From Sphingomonas zeae (GTDB lineage Bacteria; Pseudomonadota; Alphaproteobacteria; Sphingomonadales; Sphingomonadaceae): 64,000 nucleotides of DNA. How positions within the stretch are numbered: position 1 is the stretch's first letter; each line of letters opens with the position of its first letter. Positions 45,914 through 53,810 of this stretch are shown here, piece by piece. Location: NCBI RefSeq assembly GCF_014197135.1, contig NZ_JACIFA010000003.1, positions 62,001-126,000 of the forward strand, given 5' to 3'. A program made the translations under genes and the position numbers. The notes below the pieces were generated by a model. The model ran no database searches and was not told where the DNA came from. It was given only the letters and a program-made list of their open reading frames with translations.

Positions 45914-47290
45914 TTGCCGCGAGAACGCCGCACCCTAACGAAGGACACCGTCAAGTCGATCCCGCCGTCCGCGCCAGGCCGCAAGGAATTCGTCTGGGAT
46001 GACCGTCTCCTCGGCTTCGGAGCCTACCGCCGAACCGATGGCATCGTCGTGTTCGTCTACCAGTACCGCGTGCCGATGCGGCCCGCGCGCCGCATCACGA
46101 TCGGCAGGCTCGGCGACGTAACGCCCGCGCAGGCTCGCGACATCGCGCAGGAGCATGCCTTCCAGAAGAGCCGTGGCATCGACCCCGTCGACAAGCGTCG
46201 CGCGGAGGCCAAGGAGGCCGACGCCTCCAGGTCCCTGGTCATGAAGACGTACGTCGCCGACTACATCGAACGGCGCAGGATCGAGCAGCGTCCGCTCATC
46301 CTGCAGCACGAGCGCATCCTGTCACGCGATGTGGCGGGCCTCATGCCCGACGTCCGCGTCGATCGCATCACCACGTCCGACATCGACGCGTTCCTCGCCG
46401 AACTCGCGAAGCGTTCGATCTCGGCCCGGACCTGGGGGCTCATCTACCTCAAGGTCATCATGAACGACGCGAAGCGGAGGGGTACGATCGTTCGGTCCGC
46501 GGCCGATGCCTACAAGGTGCCCGACAGGGTCGAGCGCGAGCGGGTGCTGAAGCTGTTCGAACTGCAGCGCATCCTCGAGGCGTGCAGCGACATGCGCGAC
46601 ACGCACGGCCTCGTGTACGAATGCATCCTCCGCACCCTGCGGCGAAAGGAGGAGATCGCAGCGATGGTCTGGGAGGAGATCGACCAGGCCACCTGGGAAT
46701 GGATCGTACCGGCGGAGCGGACGAAGCAGAGCGAGCCGGTCGTCATGACCCTGCCGCCGCAGGTCGTCGCGATCATCGAGCGTCTCCACCCCGACAAGAG
46801 GAGGAGGAAGGGCTTCGTCTTCACCTACGATGGGAGCAAGTCGATCAAGGTCGGTGCGGAACAGGATCGGAGGCGCATCGACGCCCACATCCAGCGGCGC
46901 CTCGATCTGGCGGAGGAGAAGAGCGGATCCGCCTTCACGTTCGAGCACTGGGTCCCTCACGACAGCAGGACCACCGGCGCGACGATCCTGGCCGACGAGC
47001 CGTTCGACGTGCCCACCGACGACATCGAGCTCGCGCTCGGCCACAAGGTCCCGAAGAGCAAGTACAACCGTGCGCAGCGCAAGGCCGCGGTCAATCGGGC
47101 GATCGCGATCTGGAACGGCTATCTCGACGGCATCATGGAACGTCCAGACGCCTGGCCCGGAGGACGTGACCTGCCCGAACTGGGCAGGTTCGAGACGAAG
47201 CCGCTGTGGACGCGCATCCGCGCCACCTGGCCGCAGCGCAAGGCCGACGATGCACGGGTGAAGAAGGCCCGGAAGGGGAATGCGAAGTAG
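45914..47290 (+). CDS. Tyrosine recombinase / integrase
   Basis: This 458-residue protein starts at TTG 45914, behind a strong AAGGAG; the in-frame extension to 45779 has no support. The N-terminal arm-binding domain resembles the DUF4102/P4-type fold (FVWDDRLLGFGAYRRTDGIV). It is followed by a core-binding helical domain (about 120-205) and the catalytic domain. The active residues can be followed: Arg in TLRRKEEIAAMVWEE, Lys in RTKQSEP, His-x-x-Arg in VPHDSRTTGATIL, His in LGHKVPKSKYNRA and the nucleophile Tyr in the same segment. The first Arg motif, RRKEEI, departs from the usual GLRRGEI. It should integrate and excise the island at a specific att site. Confidence 0.92.
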   Translation: MPRERRTLTKDTVKSIPPSAPGRKEFVWDDRLLGFGAYRRTDGIVVFVYQYRVPMRPARRITIGRLGDVTPAQARDIAQEHAFQKSRGIDPVDKRRAEAKEADASRSLVMKTYVADYIERRRIEQRPLILQHERILSRDVAGLMPDVRVDRITTSDIDAFLAELAKRSISARTWGLIYLKVIMNDAKRRGTIVRSAADAYKVPDRVERERVLKLFELQRILEACSDMRDTHGLVYECILRTLRRKEEIAAMVWEEIDQATWEWIVPAERTKQSEPVVMTLPPQVVAIIERLHPDKRRRKGFVFTYDGSKSIKVGAEQDRRRIDAHIQRRLDLAEEKSGSAFTFEHWVPHDSRTTGATILADEPFDVPTDDIELALGHKVPKSKYNRAQRKAAVNRAIAIWNGYLDGIMERPDAWPGGRDLPELGRFETKPLWTRIRATWPQRKADDARVKKARKGNAK

Positions 47291-47420
47291 GACCGGGCGG
47301 TCAGGCCATCGGCACCGTGGACACAGGAAGGTCGAACGCTCTACCTTCATGGGATGCCGTGGAGGGAGGAAAGAATCCATCCGCTCGGCAGATTCCTGAA
47401 CGCCGGTCGGAGAATGACGG

Positions 47421-48359
47421 ATGTCCATCGAACAGTCGGTTGCGCGAGACCCGATCGAAGCGGCCGACTGGGAGAAGTGGTACGGCGATCCGGCCAAGTG
47501 GCCCGCAAGCAGGCACGCCTTCCTCGCCGACGTCGCCATGCGACTGGCGCGGGTCATGTGCCATCCCTGGTACGACGACCTCTTCGTGGCTGCAGGGCGG
47601 ACGGAGATGGCGCTCCCAAGACCCGATCTGTTCCTGAAGCATCCGGACTGGTCGCCCTATCGCGACGGCTCGGGCGTCGTGGCCGTCGAACCCGACGTCG
47701 AAGCAGGTCTCTGGCGTCCTGCCGACTGGACCGAGGAAGAGGAGGTCGCCCTCGATCGAGCCGACGCCCACAACAACTACCGTCACGCGGGACGGGTGGC
47801 AGTGAGGGCGGTCGCACGCGGGATCGCCCTGCTGGCGGCCAGCGGAAGGATCAGCACCATCGGGATGCCGCAGGACGGCTCCCCCTCGATCCCGATCGAT
47901 CCCGGCGACTGGGAACTGGTCGATCCCATCGACCGCATCGCGACCTGCCGGCTGACGCCGGGCGATCGCACGGCGCCGGGCTCATCCGGCACCCACCTCG
48001 TGTTCGTCGACGGGAACCAGCTCGAGAAACGGCTGCGCGCGTATGCCCGTGACAACCAGGTGTCGTTGAACGACGGCGGCATCACCGTGATCGACGACGG
48101 ACTCCTCGGTGCACCGAAGCAGGCTCCTACGGCGTACGTGGAGAAGATCTGCGAGGACGCCATGCGCGAGCATCTCAGCGAAGCGGAGAACAAGGACATC
48201 ACCAGCGAAGCGCTGAAGAAAGCGGTCGAAGTGCGGACGAACCGGGAGTTCTCGGCGAAGGTCTTCCAACGGGCCCGCGCCAGACTGCTGCCGGACTTCC
48301 CAGAGTGGGCCAGGCCAGGTCGACGTCGAGGACCGCAGGGGCCGCGCAGGGGGCACTGA
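47421..48359 (+). CDS. Island protein of unknown function
   Basis: This 312-residue soluble protein was not recognised. The N-terminal half is Trp-rich (ADWEKWYGDPAKWPASRHAF) with acidic patches (WTEEEEVALDRADAHNNYRH). The middle contains VDGNQLEKRLRAYARDN. The C-terminal third is helical, with a basic, DNA-binding-like end (VFQRARARLLPDFPEWARPG, RRRGPQGPRRGH). The basic tail near the integrase suggests a DNA-associated role, but that is a guess. It shares the island codon style and begins about 130 bases after the integrase. Confidence 0.75.
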   Translation: MSIEQSVARDPIEAADWEKWYGDPAKWPASRHAFLADVAMRLARVMCHPWYDDLFVAAGRTEMALPRPDLFLKHPDWSPYRDGSGVVAVEPDVEAGLWRPADWTEEEEVALDRADAHNNYRHAGRVAVRAVARGIALLAASGRISTIGMPQDGSPSIPIDPGDWELVDPIDRIATCRLTPGDRTAPGSSGTHLVFVDGNQLEKRLRAYARDNQVSLNDGGITVIDDGLLGAPKQAPTAYVEKICEDAMREHLSEAENKDITSEALKKAVEVRTNREFSAKVFQRARARLLPDFPEWARPGRRRGPQGPRRGH

Positions 48360-48434
48360 AGGACGCGGATCTTCGGATGGACGAGAGAATCCATGGAAAG
48401 ACATCCGGGATGCATTCCCAGGGATGAAATAGAA

Positions 48435-49217
48435 ATGGCCAAGGTTCAGCTCACCGACCGCGAGTATCCGCACATCGTCGAAACCGGTCTGGACCGGAAC
48501 ACGCACGTGCGTGTCGATCTGTTCGTCGACCTCCAGGGCGACGACGTGGAGAGGATGCTGCATGCGTTCGGCATGCTTCAGGACACGCCGCCGACCGAAG
48601 CCCAACGCCTGCTGCTGATCAACTACGTCTGCCGGCACACCACCCGTAGCAACACGTCGCATTGCATCGTCTGGTCGCCGACGTCGTGCACCTACGTCTC
48701 CGCCAACGGCCCCGCCGTCGATGGCGACCGGCCTCCGGTCGCAGATCACTGCGACGCGCGCGATTACGATCGCGTTCCCTTCCGAACGGTGGACTGCACC
48801 GTCATCGCGCTGCCTGAAGGCCGCTACAACGAGTACCTGTCCGTCCGCCTCCTCGACGCGGATCACGTCGAGGTGTCGTCGGCATCCCCCGCGATGATCG
48901 GCTACCTCGATGAGACGCCGACCTTCGGCACGGATCCGATCCTGCCGTTCCTCGATGCGGACGGCGACTTCGTGCCGCCGACGCACTTCCGCGGCGTGAA
49001 GGTGACGGGGGTCATGAAGGGGCCGATCCTGCTCGGCCCGATACAGCCGGACGGGACAATCCGTCACGTGGTCCGACGCTGGCCTGCCGACGTGTGGGAC
49101 GCCTGTCGCAAGGTCGCCGAGGGCACACTGCCCAAGGAGACCCTGCTCGCCGCCTGGCACGCAGTCGCGCCGTCCAGTGACACCCTCAATCTCGTAGGCG
49201 TGCGACTGGCCGCATAG
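48435..49217 (+). CDS. Island protein of unknown function
   Basis: This 260-residue protein starts at ATG 48435; ATG 48393 is also in frame. It has no membrane segment or recognised family. It includes a Cys/His-bearing region (YVCRHTTRSNTSHCIVWSPT, then CTYVSA and DHCDARDY) that could bind metal. An extended middle part is predicted to be beta-rich (DATHVEVSS-like strands). It ends with TLNLVGVRLAA. It is the last gene before a strong terminator, so it may share a transcript with the gene before it. Confidence 0.7.
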   Translation: MAKVQLTDREYPHIVETGLDRNTHVRVDLFVDLQGDDVERMLHAFGMLQDTPPTEAQRLLLINYVCRHTTRSNTSHCIVWSPTSCTYVSANGPAVDGDRPPVADHCDARDYDRVPFRTVDCTVIALPEGRYNEYLSVRLLDADHVEVSSASPAMIGYLDETPTFGTDPILPFLDADGDFVPPTHFRGVKVTGVMKGPILLGPIQPDGTIRHVVRRWPADVWDACRKVAEGTLPKETLLAAWHAVAPSSDTLNLVGVRLAA

Positions 49218-49243
49218 TCGACGCCCCACTCCGGTTCTGATCC

Positions 49244-49277
49244 AAGGCCCATCCGCCAACTGGCGGGTGGGCCTTTT
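49244..49277 (+). terminator. Strong intrinsic terminator
   Basis: AAGGCCCATCCGCCA (49244-49258) pairs with TGGCGGGTGGGCCTT (49261-49275), a 15-base stem with one wobble, followed by TTTT. It closes the integrase-proximal module and isolates it from the AlpA-headed module downstream. Confidence 0.85.
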
Positions 49278-49426
49278 CGGTATGCCATTCCTCTGACAGA
49301 TCCAGGTAAATCTCCTGCTGCAATCTCACCCCCTGCGGGACGACATTCGGACTGTTTGAACGAGATTTCCGCCTCCTACCACGGACTTGCCAGGCCATTC
49401 CGGTCCGGCAGCCAAGGAGGCGAAGC

Positions 49427-49780
49427 ATGAACGTCAACTACATCAGCCCGAACACCGCCAGGATGGTCAGCCCGAACGGCTACGTCGTCTCGATCGGTGC
49501 TGCGGGTTCCGGGAAGAACCGCCCCGCCAGGACGCCCGATGCCGCCGATCACGACGACGAGGCGCCGCGCCGCCGGCTGATGACCACCACCGAGGCCGCG
49601 ACGTACTGCGGGCTGGCCAAGAACACGTTGGAGAAGATGCGCCTCTACGGCCGCAAGGGCGACAACTCGCCCCGCTTCATCAAGCTGGGGACGGCCGTCA
49701 GGTACCACCCGGACGATCTCGACGTCTGGATCGACCGCAACCGCGCCATCACCACCAGCGAGTACGACTCCACCAACTGA
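49427..49780 (+). CDS. AlpA/excisionase-like helix-turn-helix protein
   Basis: This 117-residue protein has an unstructured N-terminal third (residues 1-50, with GAAGSGKNRPARTPDAADHD). A MerR-like winged helix of the HTH_17/AlpA type follows (about 50-105): LMTTTEAATYCGLAKNTLEK, then PRFIKLGTAVRYHPDDLDVW. Such proteins control integrase activity or excision, or activate element genes. The ribosome binding site AAGGAGG is optimal. It stands first after a strong terminator and is followed by replication-type genes, so it may be the element's switch. Confidence 0.87.
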   Translation: MNVNYISPNTARMVSPNGYVVSIGAAGSGKNRPARTPDAADHDDEAPRRRLMTTTEAATYCGLAKNTLEKMRLYGRKGDNSPRFIKLGTAVRYHPDDLDVWIDRNRAITTSEYDSTN

Positions 49781-49906
49781 TCCGCCTGCCTCCGCTGGCC
49801 CACGGCTTCAGTCGTGGGTCCGCGACCCGCCGCGGCGTCGGCAGAACGCAGCAAGTCAGCAGCGACCGGCTCCGTCCAGCGGGCCGGCGACAACGAGGAC
49901 ATCGTC

Positions 49907-50581
49907 ATGGACAACGTACACCGCCTTCCGCTCGCGAGCGGAAACCTCTCGCCCGACCAGATCGCGCTGATCCACCGCGCATCGAAGACCAGCTCCGAGC
50001 CGCCCGCGCTGCTCGTGCGTCTCGCCACCCTCCTCGGATGTTCGGCGTCCAGCATCGCGGCGGCTCCGATCGAACTGATCGACCGGCAGCAGGGTCTGCT
50101 GAAGCTGCCCGATCCGTCCGGCAGGATGACCGAGGTCGCGGTGGGATATGCCGCTGCGGCGGCGGTGGTCGCGGCTGCGGGGACCAGGACGCGTGGCCCG
50201 CTCGTCGTCGACACCTACGGCAAGGTGGTGACCTGCGACCTGGACACTGAGGACTACGCGAAGGAGATCCTGGCGGCGAACGTGCCCGCAACCAGCACCT
50301 TCGACTGGAGCCTGGCGCTCATCCGGGACTCCATCTTCGGCCAGCTCGTCGACTTCGGAACGCCGATGCTGGTGGCGGCTGCGCAGGCGGGCATCGGCCC
50401 GGAGTGGCCAGAAGGCACGAAGCGCGAGGACATGCTGCTCAACCAGCGGGCGGCCGCCGACTGGTGGACGTACCGCATGGGACTGCGTCCTCCGTCGCCG
50501 TTCGTGCTGGCCCATGCCGTCACCCGGGTCATTCTCGGCGGCGGTGGTGCGAACGACCTGCATTCCCGCCGCTCGAGCTGA
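49907..50581 (+). CDS. Island protein of unknown function
   Basis: This 224-residue protein starts at ATG 49907, with GAGGA seven bases upstream. It is mostly helical by composition, with an Ala/Val-rich helix (VGYAAAAAVVAAAGTRTRGP) that could be a buried or membrane-associated helix. It also has a Trp-containing segment (NQRAAADWWTYRMGLRPPSP). No family was recognised. It lies between the AlpA-like gene and the primase and may belong to the same operon. Confidence 0.7.
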   Translation: MDNVHRLPLASGNLSPDQIALIHRASKTSSEPPALLVRLATLLGCSASSIAAAPIELIDRQQGLLKLPDPSGRMTEVAVGYAAAAAVVAAAGTRTRGPLVVDTYGKVVTCDLDTEDYAKEILAANVPATSTFDWSLALIRDSIFGQLVDFGTPMLVAAAQAGIGPEWPEGTKREDMLLNQRAAADWWTYRMGLRPPSPFVLAHAVTRVILGGGGANDLHSRRSS

Positions 50582-50781
50582 GTTCGTGAAGGGTGCCCGG
50601 CGCCATGGCGCCGGGTCGGGATGGTTGCGCCCGCGCGCGGACGCGCGGGCGGATCTCCGATGAAAGTGACTGCGGCGCGGAGGCGCCGGCCGGCTTGAGC
50701 CGGGCGGTGGAGGCAGGGGCCGAAGGAAAGAGGCCCCAGACCACCGCGAACGTGGCGATTGACCAGCGAAGGAGCATGCAC

Positions 50782-51750
50782 ATGGACAGCATCGGCCTCC
50801 CGGCCAGATACATGGACGGGAAGGGGCGCATCGACGTCGCCCGCATCAAGGCGGAGACCTCGATCGCCCGGGTCGCGGCAGAAGCGACCGACCTGAAGAA
50901 GAGCGGCGACGAACTGAAGGGGCTGTGTCCCTTCCACCCGGAGGACACCGCCAGCTTCTTCGTCAACGAGGGCAAGCGGGTCTTCCACTGCCACGGCTGC
51001 GAAGCCGGCGGCGACGTGATCGAGCTCCACCGGCGTCTCCATCACGTCGACTTCCGGCAGGCATGTTTCGATCTCGTCGGCACCGCGATCGTCGTGCCGA
51101 CGATGCTCGAGAACCCGGACCTCGTCGCGATGCGTCGCGCGGAGTCGGTGAGGCGAGCGCGTCAGATCTGGCGGGAAGCGATGCCGATCGCCTGGTCGCT
51201 GAGCGAGACGTACTTCATCAACCGCGGGATCGGCGACGATATTCCCGGATCGATCCGCCACTCGCACGTCGCGCGCTGGTGGGATGCGGACGGTCGAGAG
51301 GGTCGACGCGAGCCGGCGATGATCGCGGCGCTGCAGGACCGCGATGGCCGGGTAGGTGGCATCCAGCGCACCTTCCTCGACCACGAGGGGCGCAAGTCGA
51401 CGCGGGGCACGCCGAGGCTGTCGCTCGGCCGGGTGCGGGGCTGCGCCGTCCGCTTCGGTCCCGTCGCGGAGACGGTGATGCTGGCGGCGAGCGTCGAGGA
51501 CGGACTGGCGGTGAGGCTCATGTTCCCGGGCGCCAGCGTGTGGGCGGCGGTGGGCGACGGCAACCTGCCGCACGTCCGGTTCCCGGCGGCGGTCAGACGC
51601 GTGATCGTCTGCGGTGATGCGGACGAACCGGGCAGGATCGCCGCCGCCGCTGCGATGGCGGCGTACGCCAGTGTCGGTCTCACCGTGGAGGACCTCGTCC
51701 CCCGTGCCGGCAAGGACTTCAACGAGGAGTGGCTGCTCCTCCACGCCTGA
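50782..51750 (+). CDS. CHC2 zinc-finger DNA primase (Toprim type), short form
   Basis: This 322-residue protein starts at ATG 50782; an ATG six bases earlier is too close to AAGGAG. The CHC2 zinc finger is complete: LCPFHPEDTASFFVN then FHCHGCEAGGDVIELH (Cys-x2-His...Cys-x2-Cys). The C-terminal part (about 230-320) resembles a Toprim fold, with AASVEDGLAVRLM (catalytic Glu/Asp-type) and VIVCGDADEPGRIAAAA, as in phage and plasmid primases. No helicase domain is fused. It probably primes replication of the excised element or makes primers during transfer. Confidence 0.87.
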   Translation: MDSIGLPARYMDGKGRIDVARIKAETSIARVAAEATDLKKSGDELKGLCPFHPEDTASFFVNEGKRVFHCHGCEAGGDVIELHRRLHHVDFRQACFDLVGTAIVVPTMLENPDLVAMRRAESVRRARQIWREAMPIAWSLSETYFINRGIGDDIPGSIRHSHVARWWDADGREGRREPAMIAALQDRDGRVGGIQRTFLDHEGRKSTRGTPRLSLGRVRGCAVRFGPVAETVMLAASVEDGLAVRLMFPGASVWAAVGDGNLPHVRFPAAVRRVIVCGDADEPGRIAAAAAMAAYASVGLTVEDLVPRAGKDFNEEWLLLHA

Positions 51751-51832
51751 GCAGCGACCCCGATCCAGTCGGCGATGCACCATCGTCGCCATCCATGCGC
51801 CGCCGTGCGGATGACATCCCAAGGAGAATGAC

Positions 51833-52546
51833 ATGCCGAAGAAGAAGCCCAACGCCGTCTCGCTGCCCGCTATCGTCAAGCCGCCCGCTGGCGCACGCCT
51901 GCCGCTCAGGGAGGACGGTGGCCTCGTGAAGGTCGATGCCGTCTACCGCATCGCCGACGTGCACCCCACCGCGGATGGGCCGTGGAGCGGCGAGGCGAAC
52001 AAGATCGCCTGGACCGATCCGGCGTCCGGATACGCCTGCATCATCCGCCGATCGCCGCTGTATCAGCACCTCTGCGGATACGTCGCGGTCCCCCCGGGCC
52101 ATCCGCTGTTCGGTCGTGAATACGGCACGATGCTGGGCATCATGATCGGCGTGCACGGCGGTATCGACTATTCGCACGTCTGCGAGCGCGATGCGCCCGA
52201 GGATCGCAGCATCTGCCACGTCGCCGTGGACCTCGGATCCCGGCGGGAGGTCCGCAGGACCGTCGCGGACGATCGTGATGGCCACGACGATGACGACGCA
52301 TGGTGGTTCGGCTTCAGCTGCGACCAGCGGGACGACCTCGTCCCGCTGGACACCCGCCATCCAGGCAGCGACAAGACCCCGGCGTTCGGCGTCGACGATC
52401 CCACCTACAAGACCGAGGCATTCGTCTACGGCGAGTGCGTGCGCCTCGCGGCACAGCTGAAGGCGATCGGAGAGGACCGCGACCCCCGGGCAGCCGATCC
52501 CGGTCCGACACTCATCCCCGCCTCGAACCTGGAGTACAGACGTTGA
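51833..52546 (+). CDS. Conserved mobile-element protein of unknown function
   Basis: This 237-residue protein has a pattern I associate with phage/plasmid proteins of unknown role: LCGYVAVPPGHPLFGREY, GVHGGIDYSHVC, SICHVAVD and DAWWFGFSCDQRDDLVPLDT. It ends with a segment naming the residue pair TYKTEAFVYGECVRLAAQLK. The Cys/His/Trp-rich centre may bind metal. No activity is assigned. Its stop overlaps the TTG start of the next gene by 4 bases. Confidence 0.77.
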   Translation: MPKKKPNAVSLPAIVKPPAGARLPLREDGGLVKVDAVYRIADVHPTADGPWSGEANKIAWTDPASGYACIIRRSPLYQHLCGYVAVPPGHPLFGREYGTMLGIMIGVHGGIDYSHVCERDAPEDRSICHVAVDLGSRREVRRTVADDRDGHDDDDAWWFGFSCDQRDDLVPLDTRHPGSDKTPAFGVDDPTYKTEAFVYGECVRLAAQLKAIGEDRDPRAADPGPTLIPASNLEYRR

Positions 52547-53343
52547 CCCCGCGCGTCTGCGATCCCGAGCTGCCCTGGGGCAACTGGCTGCGGGGCGAAC
52601 ACGTCGATGGCGAGACGGTCTTCGTCGACGAGGAGACCGGCGAACGTTGGCCATCGATGCGCGCGGCGTTCTGGAACGGTCGGCTGCGGATGCCGGACCA
52701 TTTCGGCAGGACGCCGCACGAACTGCTCGAGACGATGCATGCCGTGCTCGTCGCTACGATCAGGCGCAAGCCGACGATCGGTGAGCAGGCGGGAGACATC
52801 TTCCAGTCCAGCAAGCTGTACCTCCTCCTGTTCCACCTCTGGCTCGCCCGGGAAGGACTGGTCGAGCTGACGGAGGATGGCCGCGGCGCCAAGACCGTGA
52901 CGGCGGAGGGCATGGCAGTGATCCACATGCTGCTCGCCACCCGCCCGTACGACGTGCGGAGGCAGCGACCGTCCGCCGCCACGATCACCCAGCTGTGCGA
53001 GCTCGGCCTCGGCCCGGAGACACGTGAGGACAGGCTGGCGCGCGTCGAGAAGGCCGCCGCCCGCTGGGACGTCGCCTTCCTCCGCCGGCACGAGGCCGGG
53101 CGTCCGTCGATCATCCTGTCGAAGCGCGGGGACGGCGTCGTGCCGATCTTCGAGACGGTCTGGACGCTTGGGCTGGACACGACGGAGCGGCGCGACCGCT
53201 TCTACGAATGGATCTGCCACCGGATGGACCGGTGGCCGGCATGGGGCGAACTGGCGACCCGCTACGGATCGGACCGGCTGACCCATCATCTGCTGGAGGT
53301 CGCCGCGGCGGCGCTGATCGAGACGGACGATGCGCCAATCTAA
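52543..53343 (+). CDS. Island protein of unknown function, coupled to the gene before
   Basis: This 266-residue protein uses TTG 52543, whose TG overlaps the upstream stop (TTGA). It contains WPSMRAAFWNGRLRMPDHFG and a likely winged-helix region (LYLLLFHLWLAREGLVELTE, then KTVTAEGMAVIHMLLATRPY). A second helical part begins about residue 145. The order suggests a DNA-binding adaptor, but no family was recognised. A perfect hairpin lies 86 bases after its stop. Confidence 0.74.
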   Translation: MTPRVCDPELPWGNWLRGEHVDGETVFVDEETGERWPSMRAAFWNGRLRMPDHFGRTPHELLETMHAVLVATIRRKPTIGEQAGDIFQSSKLYLLLFHLWLAREGLVELTEDGRGAKTVTAEGMAVIHMLLATRPYDVRRQRPSAATITQLCELGLGPETREDRLARVEKAAARWDVAFLRRHEAGRPSIILSKRGDGVVPIFETVWTLGLDTTERRDRFYEWICHRMDRWPAWGELATRYGSDRLTHHLLEVAAAALIETDDAPI

Positions 53344-53428
53344 GACTGGTGACTGGTTTTCGACATCGGCCGGCGAATGCGAGAGGGTTGGAGCTCCGTC
53401 TTGATCGGACGCGAGCCCTCTTGGCACG

Positions 53429-53463
53429 GGATCGGCAGGGCAGGACTCATGCCCTGCCGATCC
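53429..53463. terminator. Perfect 13-base-pair hairpin upstream of the restriction operon
   Basis: GGATCGGCAGGGC (53429-53441) pairs with GCCCTGCCGATCC (53451-53463) without mismatch around a nine-base loop. There is no T-tract directly after it, so Rho-independent termination is uncertain. It marks the border between the primase module and the type I system. Confidence 0.5.
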
Positions 53464-53546
53464 CCACTAATATGACGCCTTCTCCGTGACGACCGCCTCG
53501 TCACAACGCTATCGGTTCGGACAACAATACGTTGCGATACCGTTTT

Positions 53547-53566
53547 GCTTCATATATTTATGAAGC
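53547..53566. promoter_or_regulatory. Palindromic operator overlapping a candidate -10 box of the type I RM operon
   Basis: GCTTCATA (53547-53554) and TATGAAGC (53559-53566) form a perfect 8+8 palindrome around TATT. The centre contains TATATT (53553-53558), a plausible -10 element, with TTGCGA 15 bases upstream. A dimeric HTH protein bound here would block transcription of the operon starting at 53589. Confidence 0.52.
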
Positions 53567-53588
53567 CGTGGATGGGGGCGAACTTCTC

Positions 53589-53810
53589 ATGGCGGCGGGG
53601 CACGCCTTGTATGGTGATCGGTGGCAGACACCGCTCGCCCGCGATCTAGGTACGACCTACCGTACTATTCGTAACTGGATGAGCCATCATCATCCCACAC
53701 CACCCGACTTGAAGGAACGCCTGGGCTCACTGCTGCGCGCCCGAGGCTTGGAAATTGATACCGTGCTGGAACGCATCGGCATGAATACGGAAGAAAGCAG
53801 AAACGCATGA
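53589..53810 (+). CDS. Small helix-turn-helix protein heading the type I RM operon
   Basis: This 73-residue protein starts at ATG 53589, preceded by GGGGG; an in-frame TTG at 53532 would place the palindromic operator inside the gene. The sequence AAGHALYGDRWQTPLARDLG, followed by TTYRTIRNWMSHHHPTPPDL, is an XRE-like helix-turn-helix in which the second part is the recognition helix. Its stop overlaps the hsdM start (ATGA). The position and operator suggest an autoregulatory control protein that delays or limits restriction expression. That is inference, since control (C) proteins are best known for type II systems. Confidence 0.72.
   Translation: MAAGHALYGDRWQTPLARDLGTTYRTIRNWMSHHHPTPPDLKERLGSLLRARGLEIDTVLERIGMNTEESRNA

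Noticed and set aside
46322..47557. Long 411-codon open frame on the minus strand opposite the integrase
   Set aside because: It is antisense to a well-supported recombinase with intact catalytic motifs; high GC makes long shadow frames common, and the product has no recognisable pattern.
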